Assembly: GCA_017882405.1 (NCBI GenBank)
Contig: JADGPO010000094.1
Coordinates: 1 to 31,416 of the forward strand
Source of the DNA: Solirubrobacteraceae bacterium
Lineage (GTDB): Bacteria; Actinomycetota; Thermoleophilia; Solirubrobacterales; Solirubrobacteraceae
DNA: 31,416 nucleotides
Reading direction: 5' to 3'
Shown here one piece after another: positions 21,595 through 28,811 of the stretch; position 1 is the first letter of the stretch; the number at the start of each line of letters is the position of its first letter. Both the position numbers and the translations under genes were made by a program. The notes below the pieces were generated by a model, which saw only the letters and a program-made list of their open reading frames with translations, was not told the origin of the DNA and did not search any database.

Positions 21595-22044
21595 ATGGCC
21601 GACCCTCGTGAGCTGCAGCGCTTCGTCGACGCCCAGGACCAGGGCGGCATTCATAAAGCAGCGCTCGCGGAGCTGCGCGCCGGGCGCAAGACCAGCCACT
21701 GGATGTGGTTCGTGTTCCCGCAGATCGCCGGCCTGGGCCAGAGCCCGATCTCACGCCGGTTCGCGATCGCGTCGCTGGACGAGGCCCGGGCCTACCTGAA
21801 CCATCCCGTCCTGGGGCCGCGGCTGACGGAATCCGCCCGCGTCCTCACCGAGCCCGAGCAGCCGACCGCCAGCGTCGAGCAGATCTTCGGCGGCATCGAC
21901 GCGCTCAAGCTGCGCTCGTCGATGACGCTGTTCGCGCGCGCGGCGCCCGACGAGCCCGTGTTTGCGCAGGTGCTCGACCAGTGCTTCGGCGGCGTCGCCG
22001 ACGAGGCCACCGAGCGTTTGCTCGGCGACCCCGATCAGGGGTAG
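21595..22044 (+). CDS. DUF1810 family protein
   Basis: 149 residues, the normal length of the family. The conserved opening ELQRFVDAQD, the HWMWFVFPQIAGLGQSPISR block (residues 38-57), the YLNHPVLGPRL segment and SSMTLFARA with FAQVLDQCFGG are diagnostic of DUF1810 (often mislabelled calpastatin). The function is not established. It is soluble with no signal peptide. ATG 21595 begins exactly where the family begins; a TTG at 21586 adds three residues. Promoter signals are weak (CATCGT 8 nt upstream). Its end overlaps the end of the convergent gene by 10 bases. Confidence 0.9.
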   Translation: MADPRELQRFVDAQDQGGIHKAALAELRAGRKTSHWMWFVFPQIAGLGQSPISRRFAIASLDEARAYLNHPVLGPRLTESARVLTEPEQPTASVEQIFGGIDALKLRSSMTLFARAAPDEPVFAQVLDQCFGGVADEATERLLGDPDQG

Positions 22045-23573
22045 TCGAACTGCGCGTTTAGTGGCCCGAACTCGCCCGTCGCGGCGGCGGTGGCGCCCCG
22101 CCCGAGCGGCAGCGTGATCCAGTCGTCGAGCGCCGACGTGTTGCCCGCCCAGTCCCAGGCGTAGACGGTCAGCCGGTAGCGCCCGCGCGGCAGGCCGGCC
22201 AGCGGCAGCGGCTCGGTCAGTCCGCCGGCCAGCCGGTAGACCCAGTTGGGAATGCACCGGCGGTGGTCAAAGAAGCACAGGTAGCCGGGGTTGGAGGCGC
22301 CCGGGGCGAAGATCACGGGCTTGAGCACGGGCGGGTAGTTCTGTGAGCCGCGCATCGCCCACAGCAGTCCGGTGAGCGGGCGCCCGCGGGCGTTGTACAG
22401 GCGCCAGGCCAGCGACGAGGGGGCCAGCACGGGCGTCTCGTAGTAGTGCGCCGAGCCGACGAACCCCTGTGGGTCGAACGCGCCGACGATCGCCGAGCCG
22501 TCGGCGAACACGCGCGGAACGCCGATGATCGGCGGCTCGTGGTCGTGATAGGGCTGCAGGCTGCCCCCAGGGCGCAGCGGGTTGAGGTAGTCGTCGGTGG
22601 TGCCCTCCGAGAGCGCGAGGTGATGGGCGCCGTAGAGGATCGTGCCCAGCTCGGTCTTGTAGGCGGTCACCCAGTGCCCGTCGGAGACCACCGGGCTGAC
22701 GTGCCAGTAGTAGAAGCGTCCGACGTCGACGTTGACGTCCTGGGTGCCGGGATAGCGGATGTGCGCGACGCCCGACTGGATCGCGTACACCGGCTGGAAG
22801 TCACGGGCCTCGATGTCGACGGCCACGTGGAAGTTGGCCGGACGCAGCTCGTTGATCCCGGCGCGAATCGGGTGCTGCTGGTGAAACGGCGTCAGCGGCC
22901 AGCCGGGGATCGCGCCGGCGGCGGTGCAGCCGACCGAGCACGGCAGGCCGTCGGCCCAGTAGGGCGCCAGCCGATCGCCGGCCGTGGTCGGCCGCTGCAG
23001 GCGCGAGACCGAGAACGGCCAGATGTCAAGCCGCAGTCCCTTGGCGTCGGAGATCGCGGTGTAGGTGACGCGCGTGTCGATGCGCAGCGCGGGATCAGAC
23101 GTTCTGGCCACCACCAGGCGCTGGTCAAGCGTCCAGGTGCGGGTCCGCCGCGCTCCGGCGTTGCGGTCGACCACGAAGTTGGTGGCCCGCTGGAGAGCGA
23201 ACGCCAGCATTTCGCGGGTCAGCACCAGCGCCCGCCGGGGGCGCTCGCCGGCCCGGACGCGCACGCGGCCGGACTTCAGCTCCAGGGCGAGCACGCCGGT
23301 GCGCGGGGCCGCCGGGGTGGGGCCGATCGCCAGCCTGCGGCATTGCAGCGTCGAGCTGCCGTGCGAGATGCGAAAGCGGTTGCCGGCGTAGGAGAGACTG
23401 AGCACCGCCGGGCGACCGACCCGCAGCTGATCGCCGGCCTCCAGGTACAGGCGCGGCGGTCGCGGCCGGCCCTTGCGGCGGCGGGGCGCCACCAGGCGGT
23501 GCCCGTCGCGGATCACCACCACGTGGGCCGGGATCCGGTGCAGCGCGATGTGGACTGCGCAGGCCGCGATCAC
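22035..23573 (-). CDS. Probable secreted protein: FecR-like domain plus degenerate M23-like domain
   Basis: 512 residues. The first 20 residues are moderately hydrophobic and may be a weak signal peptide. Residues 20-120 resemble a FecR-type beta domain (LYLEAGDQLRVGRPAVLSLS, VLALELKSGRVRVRAGE). Residues 230-335 resemble an M23 (LytM) fold: HVAVDIEA in place of HxGxD, PVYAIQSGVAHIRY, FYYWHVSPVVSDGHWV and GAHHLALSE where active enzymes have HxH. The zinc motif is therefore incomplete. Residues 355-512 look like an Ig-type C-terminal region ending in a family-like GRYRLTVYAWDWAGNTSALD. A cell-surface binding or structural role is more likely than peptidase activity. GTG 23573 follows the upstream stop by 18 bases. 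Confidence 0.65.
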   Translation of the reverse strand: MIAACAVHIALHRIPAHVVVIRDGHRLVAPRRRKGRPRPPRLYLEAGDQLRVGRPAVLSLSYAGNRFRISHGSSTLQCRRLAIGPTPAAPRTGVLALELKSGRVRVRAGERPRRALVLTREMLAFALQRATNFVVDRNAGARRTRTWTLDQRLVVARTSDPALRIDTRVTYTAISDAKGLRLDIWPFSVSRLQRPTTAGDRLAPYWADGLPCSVGCTAAGAIPGWPLTPFHQQHPIRAGINELRPANFHVAVDIEARDFQPVYAIQSGVAHIRYPGTQDVNVDVGRFYYWHVSPVVSDGHWVTAYKTELGTILYGAHHLALSEGTTDDYLNPLRPGGSLQPYHDHEPPIIGVPRVFADGSAIVGAFDPQGFVGSAHYYETPVLAPSSLAWRLYNARGRPLTGLLWAMRGSQNYPPVLKPVIFAPGASNPGYLCFFDHRRCIPNWVYRLAGGLTEPLPLAGLPRGRYRLTVYAWDWAGNTSALDDWITLPLGRGATAAATGEFGPLNAQFDYP

Positions 23574-23591
23574 TTACAGCCAGGCGGGGCG

Positions 23592-24101
23592 CTACCTCGG
23601 TCCGGCGCTGATCGCCGACTCGGCGGCGCTGATCAGCGTCCCGCGGTCGCCCTTGGCCGTCTTCGTCAGGTTGGCCTGGATCGTGTAGATGATCCCGTGC
23701 ACGACGAACACGATCTGCGGCGGCGAGCACGAGGCTCCGCAGGAGAGCGGCTGAAAGCCCGCCTTGGTGGCGCCCTTCACCGTGACCTTCTTGCCGAACA
23801 CGCTCGTGCCGGGGGCCGCGGTGAAGCCCACGACGAAGCACGCGTTGGCGCCGCGGCAGTTCTTGAGCGCGCCGATCTCAAGGTCGTAGCGCTTGCCCGA
23901 CGGACCCCCGCTCGGGTACAGGTGCCGGGCGTCCATCGGCAGCGTCCGCGGCAGCAGCACCGGCGGCGCCTTGGCCGCGGCGTTGATGGCGCGCACCTGC
24001 TTGGCGAACAGCGCGGGCAGCGTGCGTTGCGAGGCGACCGCGGGCACGGCCGCCATCAGGCCCAGGATCACGACGACCAGCAGCCCCCGACGCATGCGCA
24101 T
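23592..24101 (-). CDS. Small secreted protein of unknown function
   Basis: 169 residues with a clear Sec signal peptide (RRGLLVVVILGLMAAVPAVA, cleavage before SQR). The mature part has four Cys, likely two disulfide pairs (KNCRGANAC, LSCGASC), and a beta-rich ending (PPQIVFVVHGIIYTIQANL). I recognise no family. The start at ATG 24101 has TAGGAT 6 nt upstream, so it is leaderless; an in-frame ATG two codons later is the alternative. It is followed after 18 bases by the FecR/M23-like gene, and the two secreted proteins are probably co-transcribed and could act together at the cell surface. Confidence 0.7.
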   Translation of the reverse strand: MRMRRGLLVVVILGLMAAVPAVASQRTLPALFAKQVRAINAAAKAPPVLLPRTLPMDARHLYPSGGPSGKRYDLEIGALKNCRGANACFVVGFTAAPGTSVFGKKVTVKGATKAGFQPLSCGASCSPPQIVFVVHGIIYTIQANLTKTAKGDRGTLISAAESAISAGPR

Positions 24102-24107
24102 GGCGAG

Positions 24108-24113
24108 ATCCTA
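24108..24113 (-). promoter_or_regulatory. -10 element TAGGAT for the 24101 gene (leaderless)
   Basis: TAGGAT then 6 nt then ATG 24101 on the minus strand. TTGCGC lies 18 nt further upstream (24137-24132) and is a plausible -35. It is the same hexamer as that of the HD-GYP/LuxR promoter. Confidence 0.7.
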
Positions 24114-24140
24114 TGCCGACGGCCGCGCCCAGCGCAAGGG

Positions 24141-25325
24141 TCAGCGGAACGCCTGGATCCCCGTCAGCGCGCCGCCCAACACGAGCGCGTGCACGTCGGC
24201 GGTGCCCTCGTAGGTGACCACCGACTCGAGGTTGTTCATGTGGCGGATGACCGGATACTCGAGCGTGATCCCGTTGGCCCCCAGGATCTGCCGGGCCGTG
24301 CGGGCGACGTCGAGGGCGGCGTTGACGTTGCCGAGCTTGCCCATGCTCACGTGCTCGGCCCGCAGCTCGCCCGCATCCTTCATCCGTCCCAGGTGAAGGG
24401 CGAGCAGCATCCCCCGGTTGACCTCCAGCGCCATGTGGGCCAGCTTTGACTGCTGGATCTGGGTGGCGGCGATCGGCCGGCCGAAGGCCTGGCGCTCCTT
24501 GCTGTACTCCAGCGCCGACTCCAGACAGGCACGGGCGGCGCCGACGGCGCCCCACACGATGCCGTAGCGGGCCTCGTTGAGGCATGACAGCGGCCCCTTC
24601 AGCGAGGTTGACTCGGGCAGCATCGCCGACTCCGGCAGGCGGACGTCGTCGAGCAGCAGCTCGGAGGTGATCGACGCCCGCAGCGACATCTTCTTGTGGA
24701 TGTCCTGGCTGGTGAAGCCCTTGCACCCCTTGGGCACCAGGAAGCCGCGCACACCATCGTCGGTCCGCGCCCACACGACGGCGATCTCGGCGGCCGAGCC
24801 GTTGGTGATCCACATCTTCTGGCCGTGCAGCACCCAATCGGTGCCGTCTCGCTTGGCGCGGGTGCGCATCGCGCCCGGGTCAGAGCCGGCGTCGGGCTCG
24901 GTCAGCCCGAAGCAGCCCAGCGCCTCGCCGGCGGCCATCCGCGGCAGCCACTGGAGCTTCTGCTCCTCCGAGCCCCAGCGATGGATCGCGTACATCGCCA
25001 GCGAGCCCTGCACGGAGACGAGGCTGCGGATCCCCGAGTCGCCGGCCTCCAGCTCCAGGCAGGCCAGTCCGTAGGCGGTCGCCGAGGCGCCCGCGCACCC
25101 GTAGCCGTCCAGGTGCATGCCCAGCACGCCGATCCGGCCGAGCTCCTGCGCCAGCTCGAGCGGGATCGTCCCCTCCTCGAACCAGTCCCCGACGAAGGGC
25201 ACCACCCGATCGGACACGAACGCGCGCACGGTGTCACGGATGTCGCGCTCCTCGTCGGACAGCTGACGATCGATCCCCAGGAAGTCCTTGGGGTTGAGGG
25301 CGGGGGGGGCTTGAGCGGTGGTCAT
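24141..25325 (-). CDS. Acyl-CoA dehydrogenase, glutaryl-CoA dehydrogenase-like
   Basis: 394 residues, full length for the family. CFGLTEPDAGSDPGAMRTRA and the WVLHGQKMWITNGSAAEI block are the FAD and substrate-binding signatures. LNEARYGIVWGAVGAARACL and ERQAFGRPIAATQIQQSKLA are the C-terminal helical motifs. The catalytic base is Glu373 in VTYEGTADVH, the position used by glutaryl-CoA dehydrogenases. These enzymes oxidise (and, for glutaryl-CoA, decarboxylate) acyl-CoA with electron transfer flavoprotein. Neighbours do not point to lysine or tryptophan breakdown, so the precise acyl group is not certain. ATG 25325 is leaderless with TAGTCT 6 nt upstream. The metallophosphoesterase gene ends 9 nt upstream. 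Confidence 0.9.
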   Translation of the reverse strand: MTTAQAPPALNPKDFLGIDRQLSDEERDIRDTVRAFVSDRVVPFVGDWFEEGTIPLELAQELGRIGVLGMHLDGYGCAGASATAYGLACLELEAGDSGIRSLVSVQGSLAMYAIHRWGSEEQKLQWLPRMAAGEALGCFGLTEPDAGSDPGAMRTRAKRDGTDWVLHGQKMWITNGSAAEIAVVWARTDDGVRGFLVPKGCKGFTSQDIHKKMSLRASITSELLLDDVRLPESAMLPESTSLKGPLSCLNEARYGIVWGAVGAARACLESALEYSKERQAFGRPIAATQIQQSKLAHMALEVNRGMLLALHLGRMKDAGELRAEHVSMGKLGNVNAALDVARTARQILGANGITLEYPVIRHMNNLESVVTYEGTADVHALVLGGALTGIQAFR

Positions 25326-25331
25326 GCCCCG

Positions 25332-25337
25332 AGACTA
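25332..25337 (-). promoter_or_regulatory. -10 element TAGTCT whose first three bases are the upstream stop codon
   Basis: TAGTCT on the minus strand ends 6 nt before ATG 25325. Its TAG (25337-25335) is also the stop codon of the metallophosphoesterase gene. Confidence 0.6.
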
Positions 25338-27173
25338 CCCCTGCGAGGCCAGCGAGAACGGCGCGTGGACGAGCAGCTCGACGTTGCGGTCGTGGATTGC
25401 GCCACGGCGGCCGTCGTGGCCCTGGGCGTCGGGCTTGGACACGCGCTCCTGCCAGTCGTTGGCCGACAGCTCACGTGACAGGGCCGCCAGCTGGTCGGGG
25501 TTGGAGGTGCTCTTCCAGCCCAGCGGCGCGGCCGAGTCGATGATCGTGCCGAACAGCGACAGCGTATCGTCGCCGTTGTCGACGAGCTCGACGATCCGCG
25601 CCTGCTGGGGGAAGTCGATGTGCGAGGCGGTGTTGATCTCCCAGAACCCGCCGCGCACCTTCCAGGAGGACGGCCGCTTGTGGGGCACGATGTGATTTAC
25701 GTGGGTGTGGCCGTTGACCCACGCGATCACGTTGGGATAGCGCAGGAGGAGCTGCTGGAGCTCGTCGCCGAGGACGCGCGCGCCGGGCGCGCGGGGGCCG
25801 GTGACAGAGTTGTCCATGGTGTCGATCGTGTGGTGGCTGAAAAGCATGATCAACCGGTCGGTGCCGCCCGCGTGCCGGCGTGCGCCGTGCGGGAAGAGGG
25901 AGACCTTCGAGTTGGCGTCCAGCAGCCCGGTCAGCCACTTCAGCTGGGCCTGGTCGATCGAGCCGTTGGCGTCGCCGTTGGGGTTGACGGTGTCCAGCAC
26001 GATGCAGCGGACTTCGCTGCGCAGGAACGTGTAGTAGGCGGTCCCGTGCGCGCGGTTGGAGTGGCTGAAGCCGTGGCCGACCGGGGTGCCCGAGGTCTTG
26101 AAGTACTCGGCCACCGACTCCTTGCGCGAGAGGATCCGCCGCTTGGGGTCGGCGGTCGCGGGGCGGCTCGGGCCGTCGATGAGCTGGTTGAACAGCGTGG
26201 GGTCGCCGCTCAGCGCCTCCAGCAGCTGGGTCAGGGTGAAGCCGGGCGGGAGCCCCAGCAGCTTGCGGTTGCCGACCGCGTAGCCCTGGGCCAGCGACGA
26301 CGGGGCGAGGTTGCCCTGCAGCAGCCCGTCGTGGTTGCCGTAGGCGGTGATCCACGGCATCCCGAGGCCGACCGCGTTGAACTGGCGCCGGCAGGCATCG
26401 AGCAGGCTGTCGATGACCGGGAAACCGAACTGGGAGCGCGCCAGGTCGGCGCCTCCGGACGCGCCCGGGGGAGTCCCGCCGGGGTGCCAGTAGTTGACGT
26501 CGTAGTAGGCGGCGTCGTTGTCGGCGACGCCCTCCCACTCTTGCGGATTGCCGGAGTCCGGCCGGACGGCGCCGCCGTCGAGGGTGTCGATCCCCCAGCG
26601 CAGCTCGTTGTACTGGCAGTTGTCCACCGAGTCACCGGTGGCGATCGCGAAGTCCAGCTTGCGGCCGGTCGCGGGGCCGACGCCCAGATAGCGCACCGCC
26701 TGCACGAGCGAGTCGGCGACCTGGGCGGTGAGCATCTCCTGTGGCCGGTAGCTGGCGCCGAACAGGTCCAGTGCCGCCGCCTGCTTCGTCCACACGTCGT
26801 TGCCGCTCGCGCCGTTGGAGAGCCGGTCGAGGAACTCCACGCGCGCGGGGGACTGCGAGTCCTGGATATGGATGTCGGTGAACTGCGCCAGGGCCATGAT
26901 CGCCTGGCGGGTCTTGGCGCGCCCGGGCCGCGCGCGGACGCCCAGGTCGTGGCGCACGATGTGCGGCTCGCCCTTGCCGGCGCCGAGGTGCCGGTAGCCG
27001 CCGGCGTTGACCGGCTTGCCGGGGACGATCGTGCGCTCCAACGTCGTGGCCAGCGGGTGACCGGTCGTGGTCCGGGACAGCTTGGCCAGCGCGCTCCCCG
27101 GTGCGGTCGCGGCCACCCCGGCGGCGACGCCGACCTCGAGCAGCTGGCGCCGCGTCAGACGATCCTCCGACAT
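25335..27173 (-). CDS. Tat-exported metallophosphoesterase (TIGR03767-like)
   Basis: 612 residues. [19 protein letters not shown] (6-24) is a twin-arginine signal with cleavage near SALA. The metallophosphoesterase motifs are in order: FTDIHIQD (D100, H102), ATGDSVDN (D181), YGNHDG (N280, H281), LFSHHT (H447-448) and NGHTHVNH (487-494). Long inserts between them, for example 200-270 and 300-380, are as in the actinobacterial TIGR03767-like group. The family uses two metal ions to cleave phosphoesters; the substrate is unknown. ATG 27173 is preceded by a purine-rich site (GGGGAGGGCGAGG) and by the correct signal peptide. A TAGCGT hexamer at 27217-27212 may be its -10, giving a leader of about 30 nt. 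It is divergent from the amidase. Confidence 0.85.
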   Translation of the reverse strand: MSEDRLTRRQLLEVGVAAGVAATAPGSALAKLSRTTTGHPLATTLERTIVPGKPVNAGGYRHLGAGKGEPHIVRHDLGVRARPGRAKTRQAIMALAQFTDIHIQDSQSPARVEFLDRLSNGASGNDVWTKQAAALDLFGASYRPQEMLTAQVADSLVQAVRYLGVGPATGRKLDFAIATGDSVDNCQYNELRWGIDTLDGGAVRPDSGNPQEWEGVADNDAAYYDVNYWHPGGTPPGASGGADLARSQFGFPVIDSLLDACRRQFNAVGLGMPWITAYGNHDGLLQGNLAPSSLAQGYAVGNRKLLGLPPGFTLTQLLEALSGDPTLFNQLIDGPSRPATADPKRRILSRKESVAEYFKTSGTPVGHGFSHSNRAHGTAYYTFLRSEVRCIVLDTVNPNGDANGSIDQAQLKWLTGLLDANSKVSLFPHGARRHAGGTDRLIMLFSHHTIDTMDNSVTGPRAPGARVLGDELQQLLLRYPNVIAWVNGHTHVNHIVPHKRPSSWKVRGGFWEINTASHIDFPQQARIVELVDNGDDTLSLFGTIIDSAAPLGWKSTSNPDQLAALSRELSANDWQERVSKPDAQGHDGRRGAIHDRNVELLVHAPFSLASQG

Positions 27174-27394
27174 CCTCGCCCTCCCCTCTCTCACCCCACG
27201 ATGAGGCGCACACGCTATCGCGTCAGAGCGGCGCGGCGGGCGGCAAACATCCATCTCGAAGCGCGTCCGCCGCCGTCACGGGCGTTTGCTGCCGCTACGG
27301 ACGCAAACGTCCATGGCGAGCCGACTGAATCGGACGTTCGCCGCCGTGCCGGTGGGCGCCCGCAGGTGGACGATGCGCAGTGCTCGACTCCGGG
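27174..27394. promoter_or_regulatory. Divergent promoter region with paired repeats
   Basis: Two near-identical 12-mers, GCAAACATCCAT (27243-27254) and GCAAACGTCCAT (27303-27314), lie 60 bases apart. An inverted partial copy, GGCGTTTGC (27281-27289), sits between them, and the second copy is part of the palindrome GGACG-CAAA-CGTCC (27299-27312). Together they look like a set of operator half-sites for a regulator acting on the metallophosphoesterase and amidase promoters. Confidence 0.4.
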
Positions 27395-27400
27395 TACGGT
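27395..27400 (+). promoter_or_regulatory. -10 element TACGGT for the amidase gene (leaderless)
   Basis: TACGGT ends 7 nt before ATG 27408 and no Shine-Dalgarno site is present. The hexamer is identical to the minus-strand -10 of the GH2 gene. Confidence 0.6.
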
Positions 27401-27407
27401 CCCGGGT

Positions 27408-28811
27408 ATGGCGGAGTTGCACCGACTGACTGCCCGGGCGCTGCGCGACGCCGTCGCCGCGCGCGAGCTCTCGGCGGTCGAGGTCGTCTCGGCGCACCTG
27501 GAGCGGATCGAGCAGGTCAACGCGCGCGTCAACGCGATCGTCACCCTCGAGTCCGAGCGCGCGCTGGCCGACGCGGCCGCGCTGGACGCCGCCGCGGCCA
27601 ACGGCCGCCCGCCGGGCATGCTTGCCGGGTTGCCGATCGCCGTCAAGGACCTGGTCGACACCGCCGGGATCCGCACTACCTACGGATCGCCGATCTACGC
27701 CGACCACGTGCCCGCCGAGGACGAGCTGATCGTCCAGCGCCTGCGCGCCGCCGGGGCGATTGTGATCGGCAAGACCAACACGCCCGAGTTCGGGGCGGGC
27801 TCGCACACCTTCAACGAGGTGTTCGGCGCCACCCGCAACCCTCACGACCTGAGCCGCAGCGCGGGCGGCTCCAGCGGCGGGGGGGCGGCGGCGCTGGCCG
27901 CCGGCATGGTGCCGATCGCCGACGGTTCTGACCTGGGGGGCAGCCTGCGCAACCCGGCCTCGTTCTGCAACGTCGTGGGCCTGCGTCCGTCGCCCGGCCG
28001 CGTTCCGTCGCCGGAATCGGGCGACGGCTGGAGCCCGATGTCGCAGCTCGGTCCGATGGCCCGCACGGTGGGCGACCTGGCGCTGGCGCTGGCGGCGATC
28101 GCCGGCCCGGACGCGCGGGCGCCGCTCGCCCTCGACGAGGCGTTTCCGGCCTCCCTCGACACCCCGGCGTCGCTGGCGGGGGTGCGGGTGGCGTGGTCAG
28201 AGACGGTCGACGGCCTTCCGGTGGAGCCGGCGGTGACCGAGGCGCTGCGGGCCGCGCGAGCGGCGCTGGTCGACCTCGGAGCCCAGGTCACCGACTCAGA
28301 GCCAGACCTGCGGGGCGCCGACGAGGTGTTCGAGACGTACCGCTCGCTGGCCTTCGGGCACGCCCACGCCGAGGAGGCGCTTACGCACCGGGAGCTGGTC
28401 AAGGACGAGGTGCTGGCCGACGTGGCGCGCGGCGCGGCGCTCTCGGTGCAGGACGTGCTGCGCGCCGCGGATCTGCGCACCGAGCTGTTTCGCCGCACCT
28501 CGGCGCTCCTTCGGAACTTCGACCTGCTGGCGCTGCCGACCGTGCAGGTGGTGCCCTTCGACGTGGAGCTGCGCTGGCCCGAGAGCGTGGCGGGCGTCTC
28601 CATGGAGCGCTACTACACGTGGATGCGTTCCTGCTCGCGGATCACGAGCACCACCCTGCCGGCGCTGTCGCTGCCCGCCGGGTTCACGCCCGAGGGGCTG
28701 CCGGTCGGCCTGCAGCTGGTGGGCCGCCACCGCGGCGAGGCGCGGCTGCTGGCGCTGGCCGCCGCGCTCGAGGCCCGGCTGGACGCCGGAGCGCGGGAGC
28801 CCGCGCTGTGA
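27408..28811 (+). CDS. Amidase (amidase signature family)
   Basis: 467 residues, full length. The Ser-cisSer-Lys triad is visible: Lys80 in PIAVKDLVD, the Ser155-156 pair in SAGGSSGGGA, and Ser179 in DGSDLGGSLRNPAS. GKTNTPEFGAGS (121-132) and GPMARTVGDLALAL are further family motifs. The C-terminus (LPALSLPAGFTPEGLPVGLQ, then LVGRHRGEARLLALAAALE) is standard. It hydrolyses a carboxamide to acid and ammonia or amine; the substrate cannot be read. The long frame upstream of 27408 is antisense to the metallophosphoesterase and was rejected. Its TGA overlaps the GTG start of the GGT gene (GTGA), so the two are translationally coupled. Confidence 0.92.
   Translation: MAELHRLTARALRDAVAARELSAVEVVSAHLERIEQVNARVNAIVTLESERALADAAALDAAAANGRPPGMLAGLPIAVKDLVDTAGIRTTYGSPIYADHVPAEDELIVQRLRAAGAIVIGKTNTPEFGAGSHTFNEVFGATRNPHDLSRSAGGSSGGGAAALAAGMVPIADGSDLGGSLRNPASFCNVVGLRPSPGRVPSPESGDGWSPMSQLGPMARTVGDLALALAAIAGPDARAPLALDEAFPASLDTPASLAGVRVAWSETVDGLPVEPAVTEALRAARAALVDLGAQVTDSEPDLRGADEVFETYRSLAFGHAHAEEALTHRELVKDEVLADVARGAALSVQDVLRAADLRTELFRRTSALLRNFDLLALPTVQVVPFDVELRWPESVAGVSMERYYTWMRSCSRITSTTLPALSLPAGFTPEGLPVGLQLVGRHRGEARLLALAAALEARLDAGAREPAL

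Noticed and set aside
22446..24449. Long plus-strand open frame antisense to the FecR/M23-like, secreted and dehydrogenase genes
   Set aside because: The product is low-complexity Arg/Asp/Gly-rich shadow sequence crossing several well-supported genes on the other strand.
25620..27407. Upstream extension of the amidase frame of about 590 codons
   Set aside because: It is antisense to the metallophosphoesterase; amidase homology starts exactly at 27408, which also has a -10 seven bases upstream.
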